NCBI GenBank assembly: GCA_002633025.1
Contig: NMRB01000468.1
Location: 224,090-288,089, forward strand
Direction of reading: 5' to 3'
Source of the DNA: Notospermus geniculatus
Taxonomy: Eukaryota > Nemertea > Pilidiophora > Heteronemertea > Lineidae
Length of the DNA stretch: 64,000 nucleotides
Shown one piece after another: positions 1 to 11,714 of the stretch. The translations under genes were made by a program, and so were the position numbers. The notes beneath the pieces are model-generated. The model was not told the DNA's origin, did no database searches, and was given only the letters and a program-made list of their open reading frames with translations. Positions within the stretch are counted from its first letter, which is position 1; every line of letters starts with the position of its first letter.

Positions 1-678
1 AACCATAGCCTAACAGATTTTCCTCGCAAGTTGAAATTTTCTAACACAACTCTACTTCTGACTCATGACACACCAAATGTAAATCTTGAAAATCTCGCTT
101 CAGCGAGCACGGAGAAGAGATCATGAATTGATCATCATTATTGATGATAACGTACAGACATGCAAAGAAACCATCAGATACACCTGATATTCTGCCAACT
201 ACATTGACTTGGATTCGTGTCCGTCTGTCCGTCATAATACATTGGATACCGTGACCAATTCGTGATGGTATGAAATCTTCACTGACATTGGTATCACACA
301 CAACATGCAAGACTTGATCAGATACACCTCAGAGACCATTTCAGCCTAAGTTGGTCCACTGACGTACACATTCATGCATGTAATATTTGATTTCATATGG
401 AAAATATTGGCATACCTGAGTTGGAATTGCTGTGTGAAGATCATGCACATCTCTGTTGGGTTTAAGACTCATGGGAGTGAAAATAACGTCTTAATTAGAT
501 CAGAATGGATCTAATTAATGATGTGAGGTCTCTATCCTTATTGTCCTCTGAGAATAGGAGAGGTTCAATTATTGTGGAGATTTTACTGGTTAGTCATGAG
601 ATATTACAATATGTTCAAAATTTGTTGGTGTCGGTTCGGTGTAAAATTCAGGAGCCGGTATTGCCACTTTTTCTCGAC
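1..678. other. unique DNA, no gene seen
   Basis: I see no coding exon, RNA gene or clear repeat here. The open frames are short, lack recognisable protein motifs and have no convincing splice-site context. Confidence 0.5.
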
Positions 679-760
679 AGCCGGGGCATCAACCGGGCAT
701 CAACCGGGCATCAGCCGGGCATCAGCCGGGCATCAACCGGGCATCAGCCGGGCATCAACC
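679..760. repeat. 11-bp minisatellite (GGGCATCAACC)
   Basis: About seven tandem copies of an 11-bp unit that alternates between GGGCATCAACC and GGGCATCAGCC. The overlapping open frames simply read through the repeat, so I do not call a protein. Confidence 0.9.
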
Positions 761-3054
761 AACGCCGGGGGCGCCACTTTCCAACCCCTGGGACTAACTA
801 TGTTGTAGGCGAATGGACCCAATGTACTACGGTACGTACATTTTATAATGTTTTTTTTGGTATTTCGTATTGCTGCTGCTCGGTGGTTCCCTCTACTTCG
901 GCAGTCAAAATACCAGTAAGACTTTGCATACATTGCTCCTTTAAATGCTGTGATGGATGTGCCTTATTTTCAACTGTTCCGTGATATTTTCGAATTGAAT
1001 CTTTATAGATTTCCCCCAGTGACAGTCTCTTCCGTCACATCTGACCCCACCCTAACCCGGGCCTCCGCCCATCGGGAGGAATCCCCGCCAAGTTTATCTA
1101 TTAATGAAAGAGAGAACACGATCTGAGTGAAACCTCAGAAATACCTCTGCCTCGATTGTCTTAAGTGACAGCAATCAGTGAATCTAATCCCACACCTTCC
1201 ACGCCATCAACCACAAATATGTCTTCCCCAGATTACCGAACCAAAAATTAAGTTAGCATCCTGTAAGACAGTATTCCATCAAGGCGTCGGAACATAATAA
1301 ATCGCCATCCGTAGGGTTTCACGCGATAACGCTGAATTTATCGCAGGACAACGAGATGATTAAGAGGATGTGTTTGTGTTTGGTTAGTGATCAATTATAA
1401 CGGTGGGTAGGTGGGGCCTGGATGATAATCAATTCGGACTTCATTGGCTTCTGTAGATGTGGAGATTTCTCCAGGTGGTCAAGTGATCAGACAGCAACAA
1501 TAAATGACGGTCTTCAATAATTACACTGTCACTGTATATTCAATCGTAGGCCTACATTCTGCCATTGTATACCCAATTGAATGTACTGCCATTAGGCTTC
1601 CTTTACATGGAAGTATACAGTATACGAAAACGGCTGTTAACAAAGGCTTCCCGAGGATTGACGACCGTGAACCAGTCTACTGCAGTCTCGGTTGGTGCAT
1701 AAAGCAAGCGTCAACGTCGGAGCAGGTTCTATGTTAACCACTTAAATATCGGTAGTATTACAATAAGACAATAAACCAAAAATAAATTGATGCAAATCAT
1801 GCCCATATCGATGATTTCATTTCGTTTCATTCCGGGTTTTATCACTAACCTGTTAAGTGAACGAAATGCCTGTGAAAACTGCACCTCTTACCGCAAACTG
1901 CGGCGTAGACTGCTGTTTTTGGAAACGGGCCTTGATTCCTCAAGATATCTCGGAGTATTTCAACCTCGCGTCGTTCCCTAACCGCTACATCAAAACACGG
2001 GGCAGCAAATCGATCTGCCGGCAATGATATGATGTTTTACTCATCCAATAAAGACAAATAATGAGTAAGAAAATATTGCGGCTTTTACAATATTTGTTCA
2101 TCTCACCGCCAAGAATATTTGGCTGTCGATCTACCGGCAATGACGTTAATCGAGATGCGCGACATCGGTCGTTATCTGTTTACATTCATCGCAAACAAAC
2201 AGACGAGCGATTCCGAGATGTTTACATTGTCCTCCATGCTAATTAGTGTTGGCGTCAATTTAATCTTAACTTGCCCAAATCACCAGTGTAAACTCCAGAT
2301 CTAACTGTACAGAAATGTACACGTGACTTTGTCAACTTGGCTTGAAATCGACATAAATTACTGTTTGTTCTTGTTTCCAATCATTTGCATTTTGGATGAA
2401 ACCATCAATATAATTTTAGGAGATAATCGCGTTTGCGGAGTGATATGTCAGTGGCGATGAGTTATGGGTCTTCGTCACCGATCCTGGAGTGGACCGCATC
2501 CAGTTCGGACAAAGACAGAGTCTGATAAGACGAGACAGGACAGGAAACCAGTGATATTGATGGCCTAAATCATTCATGAGATGAACCGAACCTTGTGAAA
2601 TTAACTCATTGCGGACATCAGACCAAGATGGCAATTCCACTCGATGACTCTGCTGGGAAATTGATCGTTTTCCTCACCGTCTCGGAAATGGTGTTTTACA
2701 ACCACACTGGACTTTTAGACCCATAGAATACTTTCACGGGCGATAGGGGTTAGATATGATTGATGATCGCAGACTCTCCAGTAAGGGCACTTTAAACTTC
2801 CCCAAATTGTGTAATGCCAAGAGTTCACAAAGAAGTTGCCGTAGATCTCAAAGGCCTGTGACCAAAACGACAATGACAAGAGGCCCATGGGCCTTACGCT
2901 CAGCTGACCATGACCCCTTGAGGTACAGTGAGAACGAGAAAAAATTCGCTTTTAAATGGCCATGAAGGAAGCTTTCAGACAGAGAAACTTTCCACTCTGT
3001 TCTCAAAGCACTTCACATTATCACCCCTGACATCTGAAATTAACGCTTGTGACC
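761..3054. other. unique DNA, no gene seen
   Basis: Some 2.3 kb without a recognisable gene or a well-defined repeat. The open frames are 60-80 codons and have no known motif. Confidence 0.45.
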
Positions 3055-3150
3055 TAAGGAGCAGTGATAGATTGGCGACTGCCATTCTGCCAGGAATTGA
3101 ACCAGTGACTTCTAAGTCTCGAGTCCAACGCTCAACCACTGCGCCACCCC
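3055..3150 (-). mobile_element. tRNA-derived SINE fragment
   Basis: On the minus strand there is a pol III A-box-like TGGCGCAGTGGTTGAGCG followed by a B-box-like GGTTCAATTCC at tRNA spacing. The T-arm and acceptor stems do not pair properly, so this is a tRNA-derived repeat head rather than a functional tRNA. Confidence 0.6.
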
Positions 3151-3576
3151 ATTCCCAACACACAAACTGACAACAATCTTGGAAAGCCTTCAATAGACAA
3201 CATCATAAAACGATTACATCACACCACCTGCTGCGACGATGATGCCACTTTTAACCAAGGAATTACGATTGACTGAACAAATGTTTGAACATCTTCAAAA
3301 TCACCCGTTTAAGCAACCTGCCATTCACCAGACATCAACTTTCACGCCAGTGGGAACGAAGTGGTCAAATGTTATTGTCATGAGACAAACATCATCGCTC
3401 ACAACCAGCCGAAAGGTTCCCAGGACCGTGCAACATGACACTTGAGTTTCAGGGACCAAGTTCACGCGTTGGTAACCAAACGGTCGAAGGATATTCAGTC
3501 TTCATGCTGAACTGGAGACATGTTTCTAAAGGTCCCCTAAATCATCATCAGTATTGTATTGTATTTTTATTTTTCT

Positions 3577-3658
3577 ATCAGGGCCGAAGCCAAAGCATTA
3601 TTGGCCCAGGTAAGTACGGAAGAGGTCATCACAAGTTATTCATGTTCCTCACTAAAGC
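3577..3658 (-). mobile_element. SINE-A 3' fragment
   Basis: A partial copy of the most common SINE in the window. It keeps the 3' body, read on this strand as GGGCCGAAGCCAAAGCATTA followed by the 'GGAAGAGG...CATGTTCCTCACT' block, and lacks the tRNA-like head. Confidence 0.75.
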
Positions 3659-3662
3659 CTGC

Positions 3663-3734
3663 CGCACACTGGAGCTATCTGCTGAGCAAAAAGTCATTCG
3701 AGACCGTTTGCTCAGCAGATAGCTCGTGTGTGCG
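3663..3734. repeat. short inverted repeat, 28-bp arms
   Basis: Left arm 3663-3690 and right arm 3707-3734 are near-perfect reverse complements (CTATCTGCTGAGCAAA against TTTGCTCAGCAGATAG) around a 16-nt loop. It is probably an end of a degraded MITE. It starts just where the SINE fragment stops. Confidence 0.8.
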
Positions 3735-3852
3735 CGTATTTTGTGGCCTCACGAGGCTTCATTACACCCGCCTTTTTTGTAGTGTAAGCAGGAGAATTCC
3801 GGACTCGTTTGTAGTCTAAGTACAGCTATGGTCCCCATTCTCCTCTGAACTC

Positions 3853-4235
3853 AATGAGGAACCGGACGAACTAACGTCACGACGTGGCGCTGCGATCGAT
3901 GAGACCGAAGTTTCTTTTTTCAACGTGATTTCAAGTCATTTTCATTAACTTCTGGCGTGAAATAAACCCTATTTTTTCGGTCGCATGACATTAAAATTTA
4001 CACCATCTTGTCGCGGATGAAAATTTCTGCAATTTCTTTGCTTTTTTTCTTAAAATAAAGAGGTAGGATGGCGATAACGGCAACGTCTTTATCTTATTTT
4101 TTCCTGTAGAAAAATGTACAGCAGATTTTTTTCATGACGCAACGTCAGCACATAAAACGACGTCAATGACGTCGGTTCGGTCTCATCGATCGCTGCGCCG
4201 ACCTGTCGGGATAAACGGCACGCCGGTTCCTCATT
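3853..4235. mobile_element. MITE with two-part terminal inverted repeats
   Basis: Outer inverted repeat AATGAGGAACCGG (3853-3865) pairs with CCGGTTCCTCATT (4223-4235). A second inner pair (about 3885-3909 and 4175-4201, core ATCGATGAGACCGAA) lies inside. There is no coding capacity. The superfamily cannot be assigned because no clear target duplication is visible. Confidence 0.65.
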
Positions 4236-4369
4236 CATCCGACCTAACACCCAAGGCCCACGCAATCCTCAAACGTACCTGCCCACAGGAATTAATCCTG
4301 GGATGATATTTTGCATGTCGATCAAGGCAGACGTCCACACAAATTCATCCCCACCCACTCATGCTAGCT

Positions 4370-4435
4370 CATCCTCCCACAACAGGGGCTTTTAACCGAA
4401 GAAGAGCAAGACCCAAGCCCTGCTATGGGAGGATG
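4370..4435. mobile_element. short foldback element (CATCCTCCCA family)
   Basis: CATCCTCCCACAACAGGGGC at the left pairs with AGCCCTGCTATGGGAGGATG at the right. The same foldback recurs at 38804-39268 (with an insertion inside), about 50503-50592 and 59556-59647, so it is a dispersed family. Confidence 0.7.
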
Positions 4436-4689
4436 CAATAGCCAGCTAATTTCACTCACCAGGCACATGTTACAGCAACAGAATCTCCTCAGGTGTCTAG
4501 CCACCGTGCATAATGAAGAAGATGTCAACGAGGAGGTAACTTCCGGTAAATCTGGTCAGCCAGGTGGAAGTGAGATCAAAGTCATGATGGAATACAATGT
4601 GATATTGTGGATGGTGTGCTGATAGAAAGGGTGATCAAGGAGGGAGAGGGTATTGTGAGGGGAAAATGAATTTGTAACGATGAAAGGAG

Positions 4690-4778
4690 ATGGCGATTTC
4701 GCCTAGTGGTTAAGGCGTGCTGCCCCTGAGTGCTGGCGATTGATGCCTTATGCAAGGGTCTGTGGGTTCGAGTCCAGT
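4690..4778 (+). mobile_element. tRNA-like SINE head
   Basis: A-box-like TAGTGGTTAAGGCG and B-box-like GGTTCGAGTCC are about 50 bases apart. The D-stem CGCC/GGCG pairs, but the T-stem does not close, which argues against a working tRNA gene. Confidence 0.4.
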
Positions 4779-5204
4779 AGGAAGCTATGTCTTTCACCTT
4801 AGAAACCTGTTATTATTTCATGCCCTTTAAGATGAAAGGAGGAGGTTGAAGTAGCTGAGAGAAGACGAGCCAGGATGGGATGATAAAGCCTAGTGCGCTG
4901 CTAACTGTCTTTAGTTTCTTTATCCTATAAGGACTCCATGCTCTTTTGGTTGCTCGCTTCAGCTACGTCAGCCGCTCAGTGCGACAAGACCACCTCTCCA
5001 GCACAGCCTCATATGCCAGGGCAGAGGACCCTAGTAGCTGGCATGGCTGGTATTGTAGCAACCCTCTGGCATCATTACCAAACGTTCTACAGGTCAAGCA
5101 AAGAAAGGCCTGGACGAATTCTCCAAAGATCACCTTCTACTGGGTCAGCAGTTGTCAGATCTGGCTTGGCAGTTGTGGAAGCACCCGAAGTCTGTCAGCT
5201 TCGA

Positions 5205-5415
5205 TCAGCATTTTGGAGATCGAAAGTCTACTAGCATCGGCCAGCATTTTGGAAGCATCGAAAGTCTACTAGCTTTGGCCAGCATTGTGGAATCATCGAA
5301 AGTCTACTGGCATCGGCCAGCATTTTGGAAGCATCGAAAGTCTACTAGCTTTGGCCAGCATTGTGGAATCATCGAAAGTCTACTAGCATCGGCCAGCATT
5401 TTGGAAGCATCTAGC
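5205..5415. repeat. 38-bp minisatellite, alternating dimer
   Basis: About five and a half tandem units of 38 bp with the core GGCCAGCATTTTGGAAGCAT. Two unit types (AGCATC and AGCTTT variants) alternate, giving a 76-bp higher-order dimer. Because 38 is not a multiple of three, the frame shifts through the array. The open frame across it is not a credible protein. Confidence 0.9.
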
Positions 5416-7527
5416 CTCTTACATGTAGCTTTGGTCAATGCTGTGAAGGCTACCTCTCAGTGGGACTGCAGCCTCAGCCAGTTAGCTGGTTCCATTTTAT
5501 GGTCATCTTCACACAAATAATGATTAGATCAATTACCGAATAATGAAGTCCTCACAGAAATTTCTTTACAAGAAGCATTCTTTTCAATTCCAAGAGCAGG
5601 TGGCCTCCTCCATTACGGGGCCCCAATTACCCACCGCGGCGACGACAAACTATGATTGGTCATGTTACCAACCTGCCTGATCACATGCTAAATTAGAACT
5701 GTCAAGGATGGAAGTTGTTCAGATCCCGCACTTCTCGTTAAAGGCGTGATACCAAACGTCCTGATCTAATCTTCGTCGTCATTATCCCGATGTCCTGCTT
5801 CAATCATGGCGGCAACAATGACCTACGTGAAAAGGCAATCGGGTTATTAAGTCCGGTCCGGCAAGACACTATTAGCAGACGTTACGTTTGCATTCCGTTG
5901 CTGGCAACGTCAGCACGAAGCAAATTACGACGTGAAACCCGCTGAAGAATGCGCGAACGATTGTTCAGTTGTCATATCTAAATTATGGATAGGACCTTGT
6001 GCCGACTCTTGGGACTGCGCTGTCCCAGATGCCCCCACTTTGGAACGAAACCAATGGTTCAGAGAATTAATTTGGATCTTTCTGATTTGCAGCAGTTGTT
6101 GCATATGAAAGATGGAATTGCCGAGGGCACGATTGCGATGTGACTAGCGTTAATTCCCACCCCAGGGGGATGAGGAATCAATCGGTCAAAACACGATCAG
6201 ATAACTAACGAAGAATCATAATCATTCCGCCATTGTTTGCAAATCACAAAACGCCACGGAGACCTGGACCGTCATCCACGGGGAAAACTTCAAATGTCGG
6301 TTTCGTTCAGGTTTGGTGATGTCTATTGATGAATGAACCAGGGGAGGGAAATATCACGACTGTGCTGCTCTGATTTGATCATCATAATTTGCGAAGTCCC
6401 TCGAAACTGATGTTAGATGAGGGTGAAATTCCCCTGGCAAATTTACCGACGGTGTTCATCAACGATGACAAACTCTAAATTGATTGATATACAGGGGCGG
6501 CATATTTCTTATCTTTGGGAGAATGTTCATAAACCCCACTGTGATCTGTATCATTGTTTGAGCGATGAGCGCAGAATCGGAAAGTCAACGCTCAACTCCC
6601 AGAAGCCTTCACCGAAATCAATTACCCAGACTTCTTAACCAAACGACGCACGCCTGGAAAAACCGGGCGAGTTAAGACGGTAGTAAGGTTTTCGTCTTCG
6701 TCCAATGAGATAATAATTACAGACCATCAGCGGCAATGACATTGCAATGGAAACGAACACGGTGTTGAGTTAAAAGATGACGACGGCATTCTGCGAGCGA
6801 CGTCGCCGTAATTAGAGACCATCATCGCGGAAGTTCACAAGAAATTGCCCCATTCAAGAGATAGTTAAGACAATTCAGGAAGTAGTTAAGAGGATTCGGG
6901 TCTTTGATATGATCAATCATGATTACCCATCAGCCACCTGGATTGCCCTAATCGAGACATGACGAATGTCGCGTTGTTAAAACTATACGGACATTTAAAC
7001 GTAAATCGGTTTTGAGGTGGTGTTTGAACGACAAGAGACAAATGTTCTTAGATCAGGTGTAATGGGGGTCAGGAATGTGATACACAGGCAAAATGTTCAG
7101 GTTTGGTTTGGTGAGGAGTTTTGCTGCCAAAAATGAACAAAGGCGTGAGGGTGGGGATCGTTTTTTGAGGAACAAGGAATCCGGCTTACGAAAGTGTGGC
7201 TGAAGTCCACCCCGCACATACAGCCCTTAGTATTCTATTGGAAGTAGGCCTAGAATGAAGAGGGAGCTCTCAGAAACTGGTCGCCAAGAATGGGAAAGCC
7301 CAGTGTGGGTCATTCCTTCAGGGAAGAGATTCTTTTTCTCTTAGTTGTTCAGCAACCTTCATAACAAAATAACAACCAATATGGTCCTAATTCCAATCTC
7401 TGAATAACTAGTCACTGTAGACAACTGTTCTAACCATTTCAAACGTGAATATCATGAAAAACTAACTCAATATGATTACATGTATTCAACAGATGGAGAT
7501 CTGGCACAAAATGGTTTGAAAACATGA
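5416..7527. other. unique DNA, no gene seen
   Basis: About 2.1 kb of apparently single-copy sequence without a supported exon or repeat. Cross-species alignment would show whether conserved non-coding elements lie here. Confidence 0.45.
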
Positions 7528-7530
7528 TAA

Positions 7531-7900
7531 GGCCAGACCCAAAAATATGTCTGTTTGCTGTAACCCTACCCTGCCCTAACAGCTTGGGTAGGTAGGTAGG
7601 CATATATTTTTATTTTTTTTAGTTGGAGGTGGAAAAAAATTAGCAATTTCCGCAAAATAAAATAAAAATATACTGGTGTTTAAAAACAATGTCTTTCGGG
7701 GTTTATGACGCATTGGCATTCAGTTTTGAAGTGTAAAAAGTTTTAGGTCGGCATACTTCGTCATTGCCGGTCGGCAAATCGGGCCCTTTGGGGCATAAAA
7801 AAAACATATTGGCTATTACCCCTGTAAAAAGTTTTGGGTCGGTACCTTTTACGTAGGGTCGGTCGGGTTACGGCAAACAGACATATTTTTGGGTCTGGCC
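7531..7900 (-). mobile_element. MITE, about 35-45-bp TIRs, 3-bp TSD
   Basis: Begins GGCCAGACCC and ends GGGTCTGGCC. The inverted repeats extend through the AAATATGTCTGTTTGC block. The flanks are TAA (7528-7530) and TAA (7901-7903). A second copy in opposite orientation lies at 30010-30358 with TGA flanks. A 3-bp duplication fits PIF/Harbinger-like or Zator-like elements (inference). No transposase is encoded. Strand is relative to the 30-kb copy. Confidence 0.85.
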
Positions 7901-7903
7901 TAA

Positions 7904-8527
7904 AGCGTACTTTTTTATAAAAATATTAATCAGCGAATTTACCGCGGGATCGATTTTGTCACATCGCACATCTTGTCACAGATGTAGAAGAATGCCGTGA
8001 TGTGAACGTCATCATAAGCACTTGTCTCATTCAGTAACACCTGTGACGGCGGCCATTATCCGTGTTTGGTGAAAAGATCACATTCCTATTGTTATCAGCT
8101 CATATCAGAAATCATTTAGTACCACATGTGCCTAGTTTATGTCTATAGCAACTGATGGGTCCATTCAAGTGGAGACTATTTTGTAAATATACATCATTTT
8201 CAGGATAGAATTTTCTCACAGATGGGTTTGTCAATTACAGAATGTTCGTCACTTCACAATGGTCTGGTTGCAATGGAATTTTTTGACGCCTGACAGGTAT
8301 CAGGCATGATGTCAGGCATGATAACACTATTCTCAATGATAAATGGTACATCGACTTTTTTTGGAAGTCAAGCTGCTATGAAAGAGATGTCACTTTCAGT
8401 TTGAAATCATTAATATTCTGAAATCGACACAATTGAATGGTTTTGCCACATCAGCAGTCTGGGAATCAGTGGAGGGTCTCCTCTTCCACAAGTTAATATT
8501 AAGAGAGAAACCTTCCTCAACAACAAC
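7904..8527. other. unique DNA, no gene seen
   Basis: No exon or repeat recognised between the MITE and the following minisatellite. Confidence 0.4.
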
Positions 8528-8996
8528 AACCCGGATTCACACCCGAACCTGATTCCAATGCTTTTGTTCACATCAGAACCTGATTCCAATGCATTTGGAC
8601 TCCAATTCTTTTCTTCACATCGGAACCCAATTCCAATGCTTTTGTTCACATCCAAACCTGATTCCAATGCTTTTGTTCACATCAGAACCTGATTCCAATG
8701 CTTTTGTTCACACTGGACCATGATTCCAATGCTTTTATTCACACTGGACCCTGATCCCCATGCTTTTGTTCACAATGAATCTGACTCCAATGGTTTTGTT
8801 CACATTGAAACCTGATTCCAATGCTTTTTTCACATCAGAACCTGATTCCGATGCTTTATTCACATCAGAACCTGATTCCGATGCTTTTTTCACATCAGAA
8901 CCTGATTCCGATGCTTTATTCACATCAGAACCTGATTCTGAAGTATTCACATCACAACCTAATACCAATGCTTTTGTTCACATCAGAACCTGATTC
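8528..8996. repeat. 30/31-bp minisatellite (CAGAACCTGATTCCAATGC)
   Basis: Roughly 15 imperfect tandem units with the core CACATCAGAACCTGATTCC. Units are 31 bp in the left part and 30 bp around 8820-8940, so open frames appear on both strands there. The array is interrupted by the hairpin insertion that follows and resumes briefly at 9933. Confidence 0.9.
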
Positions 8997-9822
8997 TTTA
9001 CAATCCGAAACTCTAGAACAGTCTGAGCTGAAACCCAAATGTAGATTAGAAGTATCCCATCCAAACAGGACGTGACAGCAATTAAGGAAAGAATACAAGC
9101 CCCAAAAAGTGGTTGCTCAACCTAACAGAAATGTAATTAGTGAATGCAAGGCTTGAATAGGCTGCAAGGAAGGGTGTATAATATAGCTTGGAGGAATTAA
9201 ACTAACAGTATAATTATACTAACAGTACAATAACCCCAAGACTATAGTAAGAGTAATTTATATTAAACAAATGTATGAGGAAGTGATAAAAAATTAGGCC
9301 TAGAAAAAGAAATGAAGAAAGAGATAATAAGAAATGAAGGGGCAACAGTAAAGAAAGGAAGCTTAGGTGAACAGCACCTACAAAACCTGACCAACGAAAA
9401 TTTAGAAACAGACCAAATTTTCGTTGGTCAGGTTTTGTAGGTGCTGTTCACCTAAGCTTCCTTTCTTTACTGTTGCCCCTTCATTTCTTATTATCTCTTT
9501 CTTCATTTCTTTTTCTAGGCCTAATTTTTTATCACTTCCTCATACATTTGTTTAATATAAATTACTCTTACTATAGTCTTGGGGTTATTGTACTGTTAGT
9601 ATAATTATACTGTTAGTTTAATTCCTCCAAGCTATATTATACACCCTTCCTTGCAGCCTATTCAAGCCTTGCATTCACTAATTACATTTCTGTTAGGTTG
9701 AGCAACCACTTTTTGGGGCTTGTATTCTTTCCTTAATTGCTGTCACGTCCTGTTTGGATGGGATACTTCTAATCTACATTTGGGTTTCAGCTCAGACTGT
9801 TCTAGAGTTTCGGATTGTAAAG
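8996..9822. repeat. giant hairpin: 408-bp arms, 11-nt loop
   Basis: The left arm 8996-9403 and right arm 9415-9822 appear to be reverse complements over their full length, with no gap that I could find by eye. The loop is AGAAACAGACC (9404-9414). Symmetry starts at CTTTACAATCC on the left and ends at GGATTGTAAAG on the right. The arms carry no recognisable protein. A transcript would fold into about 400 bp of dsRNA. It could also be a foldback sequencing or cloning artefact. Confidence 0.92.
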
Positions 9823-9932
9823 TTCCAGCCTGAAGAAGACCCCGGTTGGGGTCGAAAATTCGCAAACACTCTGGAAATTGCCTTTTCATTTATCATATAT
9901 TGTGTGTCAATTTTTGTGCTTTTCTCCTCTTT
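9823..9932 (+). mobile_element. Penelope-like tail with hammerhead-like core
   Basis: Directly follows the right hairpin arm. It contains CCTGAAGAAGACCCC, a GGTT loop, and GGGGTCGAAA: a stem flanked by CTGANGA and GAAA, as in a hammerhead ribozyme core, with one extra A. TTCCAG and CTGGAA could form an outer stem. Related copies lie at 34280-34499, 46158-46389 and 58150-58250. Penelope-like elements are known to carry hammerhead motifs, so the family assignment is an inference from motif and insertion structure. Confidence 0.45.
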
Positions 9933-10178
9933 AGAACCTGATTCTGATGCATTTCAAGTCTCTACTTATAATGCAGGGGTTAAAAGCCCTGACAATCTCC
10001 GTCATAATTCTCAAAGCTAATGGAGCGATCCCCAGTCAGTTCCTGTAGCAAAGAGATCTGACATTGACATTGGCATGAAGTATCACAGTATCCATGTAAC
10101 AGTGAGATGGGTTGTGCCTAGTGTCAGGGCTGATGCTACAGGGTGCTGATAAAGTTATCAAGCCCACCTGGCACCACC

Positions 10179-10324
10179 TATAGAGGCTATGCACTGACGT
10201 CATCAATGGGTATATGACGCCACGCTGGATGGAACTGCGCAGCCAAAGACCGTCACATGCGCTGCGCAGTTCCATCCAACATGGCGTCACGCTGGCTGAT
10301 GACGTCACGTGCATAGCCTCTATA
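10179..10324. mobile_element. palindromic MITE, 146 bp
   Basis: Left TATAGAGGCTATGCACTGAC pairs with the right end GTCACGTGCATAGCCTCTAT. The arms continue through TGACGTCATCA/TGATGACGTCA and GGATGGAACTGCGCAG/CTGCGCAGTTCCATCC, so almost the whole element folds back. Confidence 0.85.
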
Positions 10325-10373
10325 CCCCAAATTCTTGGGGTTGTTGCTTTTGTCCCTTTTACTCTCTCTACAG

Positions 10374-10396
10374 NNNNNNNNNNNNNNNNNNNNNNN
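10374..10396. other. assembly gap (23 N)
   Basis: A run of 23 undetermined bases. The open frame running across it is meaningless. Confidence 0.99.
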
Positions 10397-10529
10397 CTGG
10401 GGACCTGTTCTCAGCGTTGGGCATATCTATGATGTCAATGTCTTATTGGACCTACCTTTACAGATGACGACAAACTTGAACTTACCTGAAAATACAGAGA
10501 GATAAACAAATTTACACTTTGATGCACTA

Positions 10530-10625
10530 GAGAAGTATTGAGCTCTCTACCACATGAAGAGTGGGGCCTATTGAGGGAGGGAGGTGAACCAGGGACCTCA
10601 AAGGTGAGAGGCCACAAGCCGGTGT
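10530..10625 (-). mobile_element. degraded tRNA-like SINE
   Basis: Minus-strand sequence resembles the SINE-B copies at 22235-22392 and 44575-44690: a tRNA-like head with a weak B-box, then a 'CCACTCTTCATGTGGTAGAG' body. Boundaries are uncertain. Confidence 0.35.
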
Positions 10626-10641
10626 TTCAATAGACCCTGTA

Positions 10642-10846
10642 ACTCCAAAAGAGTGCAGCACCTTACAGGTCCAGCGTCATGATGTCCCGCACGTCATTTC
10701 TGAACGCCATGACATGACTCAAAGTTGTTTCAGCGATCATGACGTCGGGAAACAATTTGATTTTTTTTGTCTCATGTCAAGACATCATGAAATGACGTGC
10801 GGGACATCATGATGCTGCCCTGTCAGGTGCTGCACTCTTTTGGAGT
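10642..10846. mobile_element. palindromic MITE, about 205 bp
   Basis: Left CTCCAAAAGAGTGCAGCACC pairs with GGTGCTGCACTCTTTTGGAG at the right end. An inner pair, CATGATGTCCCGCACGTCAT against ATGACGTGCGGGACATCATG, extends the fold. There is no coding capacity. Confidence 0.88.
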
Positions 10847-11308
10847 GATATCATCTATTGCACCCACTCTGACACTCTAGGGAGGTGCATGATCAAGTCA
10901 CCAGATGTGACCGACTAGGCCTACCAGTCTCAAATGATCAGACAATAAATTAACGTATTCCACATATAAAGTGGTGATAAACGACCACACAATTCTCATA
11001 TGAATTGTCCAAGAGCTAATAAAACTCACACCATTTGTTTGAAAATGTTCTCCCGATCAATGATAAACCTGCTGACACTTCTGTCCATTCTCTCTGAACA
11101 TGAAAGCGGCACAGGTACATCCTATAAAATACATCTGACATCATTTTTTTCACACAGACAATTAAAATTTGCAGCTATTAAAATTTGTCACCACACTTCC
11201 ACGAAGTGAATTCAAGTTCTGTAATTTTTTAAAAAATATATCAATAGCATAACTAGGTGAAGCATCAATAGCTGTCAAATCATACAATGTACAGTATATG
11301 TAGGCCTA

Positions 11309-11573
11309 CAGTACAGGCCACAATTGACATCCCTACGGCTTCGCGCAAGTTACTCGTAAGTTACGTGTAACTTACGCGTAACTCACGGCTTTGGTTTCGC
11401 GTAACTCACTGCGTAACTCGCCAAAATCGCGTAACTCGCCTCGTAAATCACTGCGTAGCTAGCAAAATTCGCGTAACTCACCTCGTAAGTTACACGTAAC
11501 ATAGGTCATGAGTTGTTGCGTAAGTTACGCTTAACTTACGCGAATTTCGGGATGTCAATTGTGACCTGTACTG
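11309..11573. mobile_element. TA-flanked MITE with internal CGTAAGTTACG repeats
   Basis: Starts CAGTACAGGCCACAATTGAC and ends with the near reverse complement GTCAATTGTGACCTGTACTG. It is flanked by TA on both sides (11307-11308, 11574-11575), as for Tc1/mariner/pogo-type insertions. The inside is packed with degenerate, partly palindromic GCGTAACT(T/C)ACG units. Confidence 0.85.
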
Positions 11574-11599
11574 TATCTATACCATTTCCACAACAAATC

Positions 11600-11714
11600 A
11601 ACATCTTTAGAGGAGCCACAGTGGTCTAGTCACTCATGTTTCTGGCTAGGTACTCATTAGGTCCCAGGTTCAAATCCCACTGTTGGCGTGCGACTCTGGG
11701 CAGGTCTCTGCCTA
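11600..11714 (+). mobile_element. tRNA-like SINE head
   Basis: A-box-like AGTGGTCTAGTCACTC and B-box-like GGTTCAAATCCC at tRNA spacing, followed by a CTCTGGGCAGGTCTCTG body. It ends where the next element starts. Confidence 0.5.

Noticed and set aside
5205-5520. Repeat protein encoded by the 38-bp array
   Set aside because: 38 is not a multiple of three, so the repeat peptide changes frame every unit.
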